64,000 nucleotides of DNA from Litoditis marina (GCA_964036275.1 CAXIWQ010000487.1:124001-188000); one strand, 5' to 3'; shown: positions 37,603 to 51,740, numbered from the stretch's first letter. Numbers and translations: made by a program. The notes: generated from the letters alone by a model not told the origin.

Positions 37603-38595
37603 TCAAGTATGTTGCTCCCAGCTAGAAAAACCCAATACAACTATCTATTCTGTGGCACACAGCCACAAAATACGATATAACGCGGTTATCGACTCTTTGC
37701 CTTGCAGCTACAGAAAAAAGTTTATACGGCTATCAAGTCTGTTGCTCATGGCTACACAAACCTAATACGACTTTATATCCTGTGGCGCACAGCCACAAAA
37801 GACAAATTAACGCGGTTATTACCTCTTTGCCTTGCAGCTACAGAAAAAAGTTCATACGGCTATCAAGTCTGTTGCTCCCAGCTACAAAAACCTGATACGA
37901 CAATCTATTCTGTGGCGCACAGCCACAAAAGACAAATTAACGCGGTTATTGACTCTTTGCCGTGCAGCTACAGAAAAAAGTTTATATGGCTATCAAGTAT
38001 GTTGCTCCCAGCTAGAAAAACCCAATACAACTATCTATTCTGTGGCACACAGCCACAAAATACGATATAACGCGGTTATCGACTCTTTGCCTAGCAGCTA
38101 CAGAAAAAAGTTCATACGGCTATCAAGTCTGTTGCTCCCAGCTACAAAAACCTAATACGACTTTATATTCTGTGGCGCACAGCCACAAACGAAAAATTAA
38201 CGCGGTTATTAACTCTTTGCCGTGCAGCTACAGAAAAAAGTTTATATGGCTATCAAGTATGTTGTTCCCAGCTAGAAAAACCCAATACAACTATCTATTC
38301 TGTGGCACACAGCCACAAAATACGATATAACGCGGTTATCGACTCTTTGCCTTGCAGCTACAGAAAAAAGTTTATACGGCTATCAAGTCTGTTGCTCATG
38401 GCTACAAAAACCTAATACGACTTTATATCCTGTGGCGCACAGCCACAAAAGACAAATTAACGCGGTTATTACCTCTTTGCCTTGCAGCTACAGAAAAAAG
38501 TTCATACGGCTATCAAGTCTGTTGCTCCCAGCTACAAAAACCTGATACGACAATCTATTCTGTGGCGCACAGCCACAAAGACGAATTAACGCGGT
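37603..38595. repeat. 6-monomer cassette copies with GCTAGAAAAACCC marker
   Basis: Three marker monomers lie near 37630, 38020 and 38270. One A subunit is altered (CACAAACGAAAAATTAACG near 38185). The segment is another instance of the cassette seen from 18.5 to 24 kb. Confidence 0.8.
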
Positions 38596-40806
38596 TATTG
38601 ACATTTTGACTTGCAGCTACAAAAAAAAAATCATACGGCTATCAAGTATGTTGCTTCCAACTACAAAAACATAATACGACTTTATATTCTGTGGCGCACA
38701 GCCACAAAATACAAATTAACGCGGTTATTGACTCTTTGCCTTGCAGTTACAGAGAACATTTCATACGGCTATCAAATCTGTTGCTCCCAGCTACAAAAAC
38801 CTAATACGACTTTATATTCTGTGGCGCACAGCCACAAAAGACAAATTAACGCGGTTATTACCTCTTTGCCTTGCAGCTACAGAAAAAAAGTTTATACGGC
38901 TATCAAGTCTGTTGCTCCCAGCTACAAAAACCTAATACGACTTTATATTCTGTGGCGCACAGCCACAAAAGACAAATTAACGCGGTTATTGACTCTTTGC
39001 CGTGCAGCTACAGAAAAAAGTTTATATGGCTATCAAGTATGTTGCTCCCAGCTAGAAAAACCCAATACAACTATCTATTCTGTGGCACACAGCCACAAAA
39101 TACGATATAACGCGGTTATCGACTCTTTGCCTTGCAGCTACAGAAAAAAGTTTATACGGCTATCAAGTCTGTTGCTCATGGCTACAAAAACCTAATACGA
39201 CTTTATATCCTGTGGCGCACAGCCACAAAAGACAAATTAACGCGGTTATTACCTCTTTGCCTTGCAGCTACAGAAAAAAGTTCATACGGCTATCAAGTCT
39301 GTTGCTCCCAGCTACAAAAACCTGATACGACAATCTATTCTGTGGCGCACAGCCACAAAAGACAAATTAACGCGGTTATTACCTCTTTGCCTTGCAGCTA
39401 CAGAAAAAAGTTCATACGGCTATCAAGTCTGTTGCTCCCAGCTACAAAAACCTAATACGACTTTATATTCTGTGGCGCACAGCCACAAAAGACACAAATT
39501 AACGCGGTTATTGACTCTTTGCCGTGCAGCTACAGGAAAAAGGTTATACGGCTATCAAGTATGTTGCTCCCAGCTACAAAAACCTGATACGACTATCTAT
39601 TCTGTGGCGCACAGCCACAAAATACGAATTAACGCGGTTATCGACTCTTTGCCTTGCAGCTACAGAGAACAGTTCATACGGCTATCAAATCTGTTGCTCC
39701 CAGCTACAAAAACCTAATACGACAATCCATTCTGTGGCGCACAGCCACAAAACACGAAATATCGCGGTTATCGACTTGTTGGCTTGCAGCTACAGAGAAA
39801 AGTTCATACGGCTATCAAGTCTGTTGCTCCCAGCTACAAAAACCTGATACGACAATCTATTCTGTGGCGCACAGCCACAAAAGACAAATTAACGCGGTTA
39901 TTACTTCTTTGCCTTGCAGCTACAGAAAAAAGTTCATACGGCCATCAAGTCTGTTGCTCCCAGCTACAAAAACCTAATACGACTTTATATTCTGTGGCGC
40001 ACAGCCACAAAAGACAAATTAACGCGGTTATTGACTCTTTGCCGTGCAGCTACAGGAAAAAGGTTATACGGCTACCAAGTATGTTGCTCCCAGCTACAAA
40101 AACCTAATACGACTATCTATTCTGTGGCGCACAGCCACAAAATACGAATTGACGCGGTTATCGACTCTTTGCCTTGCAGCTACAGAGAACAGTTCATACG
40201 GCTATCAAATCTGTTGCTCCCAGCTACAAAAACCTAATACGACAATCTATTCTGTGGCGCACAGCCACAAAATACAAATTATCGCGGTTATCGACTTGTT
40301 GGCTTGCAGCTACAGAGAAAAGTTCATACGGCTATCAAGTCTGTTGCTCCCAGCTACAAAAACCTAATACGACTATATATTCTGTGGCGCACAGCCACAA
40401 AAGACGAATTAACGCGGTTATTGACTCTTTGCCTCGCAGTTACAGAGAACATTTCATACGGCTATCAAATCTGTTGCTCCCAGCTACAAAAACCTAATAC
40501 GACAATATATTCTGTGGCGCACAGCCACAAAGACGAATTAACGCGGTTATTGACATTTTGACTTGCAGCTACAAAAAAAAAATCATACGGCTATCAAGTC
40601 TGTTGCTTCCAACTACAAAAACATAATACGACTTTATATTCTGTGGCGCACAGCCACAAAATACAAATTAACGCGGTTATTGACTCTTTGCCTTGCAGTT
40701 ACAGAGAACATTTCATACGGCTATCAAATCTGTTGCTCCCAGCTACAAAAACCTAATACGACTTTATATTCTGTGGCGCACAGCCACAAAAGACAAATTA
40801 ACGCGG
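38596..40806. repeat. Distant copy of 23540-25745 (offset ~15,058 bp)
   Basis: About 2.2 kb matches base for base apart from scattered changes, at offsets of 15,056-15,061 bp. Differences include a 2-bp insertion (GACACAAATT near 39490) and CATTCTGTGG near 39728. Part of the block also matches 28.4-29.9 kb, so three copies exist in the window. It is dispersed, not tandem, which simple unequal exchange between neighbours would not produce in one step. Confidence 0.88.
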
Positions 40807-41148
40807 TTATTACCTCTTTGCCTTGCAGCTACAGAAAAAAAAGTTTATACGGCTATCAAGTCTGTTGCTCCCAGCTACAAAAACGTAATACGACTTTATA
40901 TTCTGTGGCGCACAGCCACAAAATACAAATTAACGCGGTTATTGACTCTTTGCCTTGCAGTTACAGAGAACATTTCATACGGCTATCAAATCTGTTGCTC
41001 CCAGCTACAAAAACCTAATACGACTTTATATTCTGTGGCGCACAGCCACAAAAGACAAATTAACGCGGTTATTACCTCTTTGCCTTGCAGCTACAGAAAA
41101 AAGTTCATACGGCTATCAAGTCTGTTGCTCCCAGCTACAAAAACCTAA

Positions 41149-41408
41149 TACGACTTTATATTCTGTGGCGCACAGCCACAAAAGACAAATTAACGCGGTT
41201 ATTGACTCTTTGCCGTGCAGCTACAGGAAAAAGGTTATACGGCTATCAAATATGTTGCTCCCAGCTACAAAAACCTAATACGACTATCTATTCTGTGGCG
41301 CACAGCCACAAAATACGAATTAACGCGGTTATTGACTCTTTGCCTTGCAGTTACAGAGAACATTTCATACGGCTATCAAATCTGTTGCTCCCAGCTACAA
41401 AAACCTAA
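41149..41408. repeat. 260-bp dimer unit, copy 1
   Basis: Two monomers form a dimer that recurs directly in 41409-41668. One has GCCGTGCAGCTACAGGAAAAAGG and TCAAATATGTTGC. The other has TACGAATTAACG and GCAGTTACAGAGAACATTTC. I saw no difference between the copies. This is the smallest higher-order unit in the window. Confidence 0.9.
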
Positions 41409-41668
41409 TACGACTTTATATTCTGTGGCGCACAGCCACAAAAGACAAATTAACGCGGTTATTGACTCTTTGCCGTGCAGCTACAGGAAAAAGGTTATAC
41501 GGCTATCAAATATGTTGCTCCCAGCTACAAAAACCTAATACGACTATCTATTCTGTGGCGCACAGCCACAAAATACGAATTAACGCGGTTATTGACTCTT
41601 TGCCTTGCAGTTACAGAGAACATTTCATACGGCTATCAAATCTGTTGCTCCCAGCTACAAAAACCTAA
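41409..41668. repeat. 260-bp dimer unit, copy 2
   Basis: This is the second copy of the dimer at 41149-41408. It is followed by a monomer with TTTATAGTCTGTGG (near 41680), a change not seen elsewhere. Confidence 0.9.
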
Positions 41669-44429
41669 TACGACTTTATAGTCTGTGGCGCACAGCCACA
41701 AAAGACAAATTAACGCGGTTATTATCTCTTTGCCTTGCAGCTACAGAAAAAAAGTTTATACGGCTATCAAGTCTGTTGCTCCCAGCTACAAAAACCTAAT
41801 ACGACTTTATATTCTGTGGCGCACAGCCACAAAAGACAAATTAACGCGGTTATTGACTCTTTGCCGTGCAGCTACAGAAAAACGTTTATATGGCTATCAA
41901 GTATGTTGCTCCCAGCTAGAAAAACCCAATACAACTATCTATTCTGTGGCACACAGCCACAAAATACGATATAACGCGGTTATCGACTCTTTGCCTTGCA
42001 GCTACAAAAAAAAGTTAATACGGCTATCAAGTCTGTTGCTCATGGCTACAAAAACCTAATACGACTTTATATCCTATGGCGCACAGCCACAAAAGACAAA
42101 TTAACGCGGTTATTACCTCTTTGCCTTGCAGCTACAGAAAAAAGTTCATACGGCTATCAAGTCTGTTGCTCCCAGCTACAAAAACCTGATACGACAATCT
42201 ATTCTGTGGCGCACAGCCACAAAAGACAAATTAACGCGGTTATTACCTCTTTGCCTTGCAGCTACAGAAAAAAGTTCATACGGCTATCAAGTCTGTTGCT
42301 CCCAGCTACAAAAAACTAATACGACTTTATATTCTGTGGCGCACAGCCACAAAAGACAAATTAACGCGGTTATTGACTCTTTGCCGTGCAGCTACAGGAA
42401 AAAGGTTATACGGCTACCAAGTATGTTGCTCCCAGCTACAAAAACCTAATACGACTATCTATTCTGTGGCGCACAGCCACAAAATACGAATTGACGCGGT
42501 TATCGACTCTTTGCCATGCAGCTACAGAGAACAGTTCATACGGCTATCAAATCTGTTGCTCCCAGCTACAAAAACCTAATACGACAATCTATTCTGTGGC
42601 GCACAGCCACAAAATACAAATTATCGCGGTTATCGACTTGTTGGCTTGCAGCTACAGAGAAAAGTTCATACGGCTATCAAGTCTGTTGCTCCCAGCTACA
42701 AAAACCTAATACGACTATATATTCTGTGGCGCACAGCCACAAAAGACGAATTAACGCGGTTATTGACTCTTTGCCTCGCAGTTACAGAGAACATTTCATA
42801 CGGCTATCAAATCTGTTGCTCCCAGCTACAAAAACCTAATACGACAATCTATTCTGTGGCGCACAGCCACAAAAGACAAATTTACGCGGTTATTATCTCT
42901 TTGCCTTGCAGCTACAGAAAAAAAGTTTATACGGCTATCAAGTCTGTTGCTCCCAGCTACAAAAACCTAATACGACTTTATATTCTGTGGCGCACAGCCA
43001 CAAAAGACAAATTAACGCGGTTATTGACTCTTTGCCGTGCAGCTACAGAAAAAAGTTTATATGGCTATCAAGTATGCTGCTCCCAGCTAGAAAAACCCAA
43101 TACAACTATCTATTCTGTGGCACACAGCCACAAAATACGATATAACGCGGTTATCGACTCTTTGCCTTGCAGCTACAAAAAAAAGTTAATACGGCTATCA
43201 AGTCTGTTGCTCATGGCTACAAAAACCTAATACGACTTTATATCCTATGGCGCACAGCCACAAAAGACAAATTAACGCGGTTATTACCTCTTTGCCTTGC
43301 AGCTACAGAAAAAAGTTCATACGGCTATCAAGTCTGTTGCTCCCAGCTACAAAAACCTGATACGACAATCTATTCTGTGGCGCACAGCCACAAAAGACAA
43401 ATTAACGCGGTTATTACCTCTTTGCCTTGCAGCTACAGAAAAAAGTTCATACGGCTATCAAGTCTGTTGCTCCCAGCTACAAAAACCTAATACGACTTTA
43501 TATTCTGTGGCGCACAGCCACAAAATACAAATTAACGCGGTTATTGACTCTTTGCCTTGCAGTTACAGAGAACATTTCATACGGCTATCAAATCTGTTGC
43601 TCCCAGCTACAAAAACCTAATACGACTTTATATTCTGTGGCGCACAGCCACAAAGGACGAATTAACGCGGTTATTGACATTTTGACTTGCAGCTACAAAA
43701 AAAAATCATACGGCTATCAAGTCTGTTGCTTCCAACTACAAAAACATAATACGACTTTATATTCTGTGGCGCACAGCCACAAAATACAAATTAACGCGGT
43801 TATTGACTCTTTGCCTTGCAGTTACAGAGAACATTTCATACGGCTATCAAATCTGTTGCTCCCAGCTACAAAAACCTAATACGACTTTATATTCTGTGGC
43901 GCACAGCCACAAAAGACAAATTAACGCGGTTATTATCTCTTTGCCTTGCAGCTACAAAAAAAAAGTTTATACGGCTATCAAGTCTGTTGCTCCCAGCTAC
44001 AAAAACCTAATACGACTTTATATTCTGTGGCGCACAGCCACAAAAGACAAATTAACGCGGTTATTGACTCTTTGCCGTGCAGCTACAGAAAAAAGTTTAT
44101 ATGGCTATCAAGTATGTTGCTCCCAGCTAGAAAAACCCAATACAACTATCTATTCTGTGGCACACAGCCACAAAATACGATATAACGCGGTTATCGACTC
44201 TTTGCCTTGCAGCTACAAAAAAAAGTTAATACGGCTATCAAGTCTGTTGCTCATGGCTACAAAAACCTAATACGACTTTATATCCTATGGCGCACAGCCA
44301 CAAAAGACAAATTAACGCGGTTATTACCTCTTTGCCTTGCAGCTACAGAAAAAAGTTCATACGGCTATCAAGTCTGTTGCTCCCAGCTACAAAAACCTGA
44401 TACGACTTTATATTCTGTGGCGCACAGCC
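41669..44429. repeat. Mosaic of 9-mer (1,171 bp) and 8-mer (1,040 bp) steps
   Basis: 41670-42320 recurs at 42841-43490 (offset 1,171), and 42906-43300 recurs at 43946-44340 (offset 1,040). Region-specific variants are TATTATCTCTTTGCC in B, GCTACAAAAAAAAGTTAATACGG in B, and TATATCCTATGGCG at the C/A border. They mark this 41.7-46.5 kb domain as recently homogenised. Confidence 0.8.
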
Positions 44430-45469
44430 ACAAAAGACAAATTAACGCGGTTATTACCTCTTTGCCTTGCAGCTACAGAAAAAAGTTCATACGGCTATCA
44501 AGTCTGTTGCTCCCAGCTACAAAAACCTAATACGACTTTATATTCTGTGGCGCACAGCCACAAAAGACAAATTAACGCGGTTATTGACTCTTTGCCGTGC
44601 AGCTACAGGAAAAAGGTTATACGGCTATCAAGTCTGTTGCTCCCAGCTACAAAAACCTAATACGACTTTATATCCTATGGCGCACAGCCACAAAAGACAA
44701 ATTAACGCGGTTATTACCTCTTTGCCTTGCAGCTACAGAAAAAAGTTCATACGGCTATCAAGTATGTTGCTCCCAGCTACAAAAACCTGATACGACAATC
44801 TATTCTGTGGCGCACAGCCACAAAAGACAAATTAACGCGGTTATTACCTCTTTGCCTTGCAGCTACCGAAAAAAGTTCATACGGCTATCAAGTCTGTTGC
44901 TCCCAGCTACAAAAACCTAATACGACTTTATATTCTGTGGCGCACAGCCACAAAAGACAAATTAACGCGGTTATTACCTCTTTGCCTTGCAGCTACAGAA
45001 AAAAGTTCATACGGCTACCAAGTATGTTGCTCCCAGCTACAAAAACCTAATACGACTTTATATTCTGTGGCGCACAGCCACAAAATACAAATTAACGCGG
45101 TTATTGACTCTTTGCCTTGCAGTTACAGAGAACATTTCATACGGCTATCAAATCTGTTGCTCCCAGCTACAAAAACCTAATACGACTTTATATTCTGTGG
45201 CGCACAGCCACAAAAGACAAATTAACGCGGTTATTGACTCTTTGCCGTGCAGCTACAGAAAAAAGTTTATATGGCTATCAAGTATGTTGCTCCCAGCTAG
45301 AAAAACCCAATACAACTATCTATTCTGTGGCACACAGCCACAAAATACGATATAACGCGGTTATCGACTCTTTGCCTTGCAGCTACAAAAAAAAGTTAAT
45401 ACGGCTATCAAGTCTGTTGCTCATGGCTACAAAAACCCAATACGACTTTATATCCTATGGCGCACAGCC
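44430..45469. repeat. 1,040-bp 8-mer higher-order unit, copy 1
   Basis: This block matches 45470-46508 at an offset of 1,040, dropping to 1,039 after a one-A deletion at about 45908. Shared marks are TATATCCTATGGCG, GCTACCGAAAAA, CTACCAAGTATG and AAAAACCCAATACGAC. Confidence 0.88.
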
Positions 45470-46508
45470 ACAAAAGACAAATTAACGCGGTTATTACCTC
45501 TTTGCCTTGCAGCTACAGAAAAAAGTTCATACGGCTATCAAGTCTGTTGCTCCCAGCTACAAAAACCTAATACGACTTTATATTCTGTGGCGCACAGCCA
45601 CAAAAGACAAATTAACGCGGTTATTGACTCTTTGCCGTGCAGCTACAGGAAAAAGGTTATACGGCTATCAAGTCTGTTGCTCCCAGCTACAAAAACCTAA
45701 TACGACTTTATATCCTATGGCGCACAGCCACAAAAGACAAATTAACGCGGTTATTACCTCTTTGCCTTGCAGCTACAGAAAAAAGTTCATACGGCTATCA
45801 AGTATGTTGCTCCCAGCTACAAAAACCTGATACGACAATCTATTCTGTGGCGCACAGCCACAAAAGACAAATTAACGCGGTTATTACCTCTTTGCCTTGC
45901 AGCTACCGAAAAAGTTCATACGGCTATCAAGTCTGTTGCTCCCAGCTACAAAAACCTAATACGACTTTATATTCTGTGGCGCACAGCCACAAAAGACAAA
46001 TTAACGCGGTTATTACCTCTTTGCCTTGCAGCTACAGAAAAAAGTTCATACGGCTACCAAGTATGTTGCTCCCAGCTACAAAAACCTAATACGACTTTAT
46101 ATTCTGTGGCGCACAGCCACAAAATACAAATTAACGCGGTTATTGACTCTTTGCCTTGCAGTTACAGAGAACATTTCATACGGCTATCAAATCTGTTGCT
46201 CCCAGCTACAAAAACCTAATACGACTTTATATTCTGTGGCGCACAGCCACAAAAGACAAATTAACGCGGTTATTGACTCTTTGCCGTGCAGCTACAGAAA
46301 AAAGTTTATATGGCTATCAAGTATGTTGCTCCCAGCTAGAAAAACCCAATACAACTATCTATTCTGTGGCACACAGCCACAAAATACGATATAACGCGGT
46401 TATCGACTCTTTGCCTTGCAGCTACAAAAAAAAGTTAATACGGCTATCAAGTCTGTTGCTCATGGCTACAAAAACCCAATACGACTTTATATCCTATGGC
46501 GCACAGCC
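45470..46508. repeat. 1,040-bp 8-mer higher-order unit, copy 2
   Basis: This is the second copy of 44430-45469. It differs by one A in the tract after GCTACCG near 45908. Similarity extends slightly past 46508 before the variant CTGATACGACAATC appears. Confidence 0.88.
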
Positions 46509-48519
46509 ACAAAAGACAAATTAACGCGGTTATTACCTCTTTGCCTTGCAGCTACAGAAAAAAGTTCATACGGCTATCAAGTCTGTTGCTCCCAGCTACA
46601 AAAACCTGATACGACAATCTATTCTGTGGCGCACAGCCACAAAAGACAAATTAACGCGGTTATTACCTCTTTGCCTTGCAGCTACAGAAAAAAGTTCATA
46701 CGGCTATCAAGTCTGTTGCTCCCAGCTACAAAAACCTGATACGACAATCTATTCTGTGGCGCACAGCCACAAAAGACAAATTAACGCGGTTATTACCTCT
46801 TTGCCTTGCAGCTACAGAAAAAAGTTCATACGGCTATCAAGTCTGTTGCTCCCAGCTACAAAAACCTAATACGACTTTATATTCTGTGGCGCACAGCCAC
46901 AAAAGACAAATTAACGCGGTTATTGACTCTTTGCCGTGCAGCTACAGGAAAAAGGTTATACGGCTATCAAATATGTTGCTCCCAGCTACAAAAACCTAAT
47001 ACGACTATCTATTCTGTGGCGCACAGCCACAAAATACGAATTAACGCGGTTATCGACTTTTTGCCTTGCAGCTACAGAGAACAGTTCATACGGCTATCAA
47101 ATCTGTTGCTCCCAGCTACAAAAACCTAATACGACTTTATATTCTGTGGCGCACAGCCACAAAAGACAAATTAACGCGGTTATTGACATTTTGACTTGCA
47201 GCTACAAAAAAAATCATACGGCTATCAAGTCTGTTGCTTCCAACTACAAAATATAATACGACAATATATTCTGTGGCGCACAGCCACAAAAGACAAATTA
47301 ACGCGGTTATTACTTCTTTGCCTTGCAGCTACAGAAAAAAGTTCATACGGCCATCAAGTCTGTTGCTCCCAGCTACAAAAACCTAATACGACTTCATATT
47401 CTGTGGCGCACAGCCACAAAAGACAAATTAACGCGGTTATTGACTCTTTGCCGTGCAGCTACAGGAAAAAGGTTATACGGCTACCAAGTATGTTGCTCCC
47501 AGCTACAAAAACCTAATACTACTATCTATTCTGTGGCGCACAGCCACAAAATACGAATTGACGCGGTTATCGACTCTTTGCCTTGCAGCTACAGAGAACA
47601 GTTCATACGGCTATCAAATCTGTTGCTCCCAGCTACAAAAACCTAATACGACTATCTATTCTGTGGCGCACAGCCACAAAATACGAATTAACGCGGTTAT
47701 CGACTTTTTGCCTTGCAGCTACAGAGAACAGTTCATACGGCTATCAAATCTGTTGCTCCCAGCTACAAAAACCTAATACGACAATCTATTCTGTGGCGCA
47801 CAGCCACAAAATACGAATTATCGCGGTTATCGACTTGTTGGCTTGCAGCTACAGAGAAAAGTTCATACGGCTATCAAGTCTGTTGCTCCCAGCTACAAAA
47901 ACCTGATACGACAATCTATTCTGTGGCGCACAGCCACAAAAGACAAATTAACGCGGTTATTACCTCTTTGCCTTGCAGCTACAGAAAAAAATTCATACGG
48001 CTATCAAGTCTGTTGCTCCCAGCTACGAAAACCTAATACGACTCTATATTCTGTGGCGCACAGTTACAAAAGACAAATTAACGCGGTTATTGACTCTTTG
48101 CCGTGCAGCTACAGGAAAAAGGTTATACGGCTATCAAGTATGTTGCTCCCAGCTAAAAAAACCTAATACGACTATATATTCTGTGGCGCACAGCCACAAA
48201 AGACGAATTAACGCGGTTATTGACTATTTGCCTCGCAGTTACAGAGAATATTTCATACGGCTATCAAATCTGTTGCTCCCAGCTACAAAAACCTAATACG
48301 ACAATCTATTCTGTGGCGCACAGCCACAAAATACGAATTATCGCGGTTATCGACTTGTTGGCTTGCAGCTACAGGAAAAAGGTTATACGGCTACCAAGTA
48401 TGTTGCTCCCAGCTACAAAAACCTAATACGACTATCTATTCTGTGGCGCACAGCCACAAAATACGAATTAACGCGGTTATCGACTCTTTGCCTTGCAGCT
48501 ACAGAGAACAGTTCATACG
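46509..48519. repeat. Mosaic segment, no complete higher-order unit
   Basis: The segment has ordinary 130-bp monomers. Two consecutive near-identical monomers lie at about 46560-46820. One C subunit is shortened (CTACAAAATATAATACG near 47246). 47780-48200 recurs at 50508-50930 (offset 2,728). The A-subunit variant CACAGTTACAAAAG near 48060 recurs at 50789 and 51439. Confidence 0.78.
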
Positions 48520-50310
48520 GCTATCAAATCTGTTGCTCCCAGCTACAAAAACCTAATACGACAATCTATTCTGTGGCGCACAGCCACAAAATACAAATTA
48601 TCGCGGTTATCGACTTGTTGGCTTGCAGCTACAGAGAAAAGTTCATACGGCTATCAAGTTTGTTGCTCCCAGCTACAAAAATCTAATACGACTATATATT
48701 CTGTGGCGCACAGCCACAAAAGACGAATTAACGCGGTTATTGACTCTTTGCCTCGCAGTTACAGAGAACATTTCATACGGCTATCAAATCTGTTGCTCCC
48801 AGCTACAAAAACCTAATACGACAATCTATTCTGAGGCGCACAGCCACAAAGACGAATTAACGCGGTTATTGACATTTTGACTTGCAGCTACAAAAAAAAA
48901 TCATACGGCTATCAAGTCTGTTGCTTCCAACTACAAAAACATAATACGACTTTATATTCTGTGGCGCACAGCCACAAAATACAAATTAACGCGGTTATTG
49001 ACTCTTTGCCTTGCAGTTACAGAGAACATTTCATACGGCTATCAAATCTGTTGCTCCCAGCTACAAAAACCTAATACGACTTTATATTCTGTGGCGCACA
49101 GCCACAAAAGACAAATTAACGCGGTTTTTACCTCTTTGCCTTGCAGCTACAGAAAAAAAGTTTATACGGCTATCAAGTATGTTGCTCCCAGCTACAAAAA
49201 CCTAATACGACTTTATATTCTGTGGCGCACAGCCACAAAAGACAAATTAACGCGGTTATTGACTCTTTGCCGTGCAGCTACAGAAAAAAGTTTATATGGC
49301 TATCAAGTATGCTGCTCCCAGCTAGAAAAACCCAATACAACTATCTATTCTGTGGCACACAGCCACAAAATACGATATAACGCGGTTATCGACTCTTTGC
49401 CTTGCAGCTACAGAAAAAAGTTTATACGGCTATCAAGTCTGTTGCTCATGGCTACAAAAACCTAATACGACTTTATATCCTATGGCGCACAGCCACAAAA
49501 GACAAATTAACGCGGTTATTACCTCTTTGCCTTGCAGCTACAGAAAAAAGTTCATACGGCTATCAAGTCTGTTGCTCCCAGCTACAAAAACCTGATACGA
49601 CAATCTATTCTGTGGCGCACAGCCACAAAAGACAAATTAACGCGGTTATTACCTCTTTGCCTTGCAGCTACAGAAAAAAGTTCATACGGCTATCAAGTCT
49701 GTTGCTCCCAGCTACAAAAACCTAATACGACTTTATATTCTGTGGCGCACAGCCACAAAAGACAAATTAACGCGGTTATTGACTCTTTGCCGTGCAGCTA
49801 CAGAAAAAAGGTTATACGGCTATCAAATATGTTGCTCCCAGCTACAAAAACCTAATACGACTATCTATTCTGTGGCGCACAGCCACAAAATACGAATTAA
49901 CGCGGTTATCGACTCTTTGCCTTGCAGCTACAAAGAACAGTTCATACGGCTATCAAATCTGTTGCTCCCAGCTACAAAAACCTAACACGACAATCTATTC
50001 TGTGGCGCACAGCCACAAAATACGAATTATCGCGGTTATCGACTTGTTGGCTTGCAGCTACAGAGAAAAGTTCATACGGCTATCAAGTCTGTTGCTCCCA
50101 GCTACAAAAACCTGATACGACAATCTATTCTGTGGCGCACAGCCACAAAAGACAAATTAACGCGGTTATTACCTCTTTGCCTTGCAGCTAAAGAAAAAAA
50201 TTCATACGGCTATCAAGTCTGTTGCTCCCAGCTACGAAAACCTAATACGACTTTATATTCTGTGGCGCACAGCCACAAAAGACAAATTAACGCGGTTATT
50301 GACTCTTTGC
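48520..50310. repeat. 3,378-bp unit, copy 1 (26 monomers from start to start)
   Basis: 1.79 kb matches 51898-53690 at an offset of 3,378 bp. Shared rare marks are TCAAGTTTGTTGC (48656, 52034), TATTCTGAGGCG (48830, 52208), GGTTTTTACC (49126, 52504), CTACAAAGAACAG and CCTAACACGAC. The copies are separated by 50311-51897. Confidence 0.88.
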
Positions 50311-50509
50311 CTTGCAGCTACAGAAAAAAATCATACGGCTATCAAGTCTGTTGCTCCCAGCTACGAAAACCTAATACGACTTTATATTCTGTGGCGCACA
50401 GCCACAAAACACGAAATATCGCGGTTATCGACTTGTTGGCTTGCAGCTACAGAGAAAAGTTCATACGGCTATCAAGTCTGTTGCTCCCAGCTACAAAAAC
50501 CTAATACGA

Positions 50510-51159
50510 CAATCTATTCTGTGGCGCACAGCCACAAAATACGAATTATCGCGGTTATCGACTTGTTGGCTTGCAGCTACAGAGAAAAGTTCATACGGCT
50601 ATCAAGTCTGTTGCTCCCAGCTACAAAAACCTGATACGACAATCTATTCTGTGGCGCACAGCCACAAAAGACAAATTAACGCGGTTATTACCTCTTTGCC
50701 TTGCAGCTACAGAAAAAAATTCATACGGCTATCAAGTCTGTTGCTCCCAGCTACGAAAACCTAATACGACTCTATATTCTGTGGCGCACAGTTACAAAAG
50801 ACAAATTAACGCGGTTATTGACTCTTTGCCGTGCAGCTACAGGAAAAAGGTTATACGGCTATCAAGTATGTTGCTCCCAGCTAAAAAAACCTAATACGAC
50901 TATCTATTCTGTGGCGCACAGCCACAAAATACGAATTAACGCGGTTATCGACTCTTTGCCTTGCAGCTACAGAGAACAGTTCATACGGATATCAAGTCTG
51001 TTGCTCCCAGCTACAAAAACCTAATACGACTATATATTCTGTGGCGCACAGCCACAAAAGACGAATTAACGCGGTTATTGACTATTTGCCTCGCAGTTAC
51101 AGAGAATATTTCATACGGCTATCAAATCTGTTGCTCCCAGCTACAAAAACCTAATACGA
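50510..51159. repeat. 650-bp 5-mer higher-order unit, copy 1
   Basis: Five monomers recur at exactly 650 bp in 51160-51740. Differences seen are CGGATATCAAG at 50988 against CGGCTATCAAG, and GACTATTTGCC at 51080 against GACTCTTTGCC. The unit includes CACAGTTACAAAAG in place of CACAGCCACAAAAG, which disrupts the subunit A dyad. Confidence 0.88.
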
Positions 51160-51740
51160 CAATCTATTCTGTGGCGCACAGCCACAAAATACGAATTATC
51201 GCGGTTATCGACTTGTTGGCTTGCAGCTACAGAGAAAAGTTCATACGGCTATCAAGTCTGTTGCTCCCAGCTACAAAAACCTGATACGACAATCTATTCT
51301 GTGGCGCACAGCCACAAAAGACAAATTAACGCGGTTATTACCTCTTTGCCTTGCAGCTACAGAAAAAAATTCATACGGCTATCAAGTCTGTTGCTCCCAG
51401 CTACGAAAACCTAATACGACTCTATATTCTGTGGCGCACAGTTACAAAAGACAAATTAACGCGGTTATTGACTCTTTGCCGTGCAGCTACAGGAAAAAGG
51501 TTATACGGCTATCAAGTATGTTGCTCCCAGCTAAAAAAACCTAATACGACTATCTATTCTGTGGCGCACAGCCACAAAATACGAATTAACGCGGTTATCG
51601 ACTCTTTGCCTTGCAGCTACAGAGAACAGTTCATACGGCTATCAAGTCTGTTGCTCCCAGCTACAAAAACCTAATACGACTATATATTCTGTGGCGCACA
51701 GCCACAAAAGACGAATTAACGCGGTTATTGACTCTTTGCC
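51160..51740. repeat. 650-bp 5-mer higher-order unit, copy 2
   Basis: This is the second copy of 50510-51159. It lies between the two 3,378-bp copies, so part of that spacing comes from this 5-mer expansion. Confidence 0.88.
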
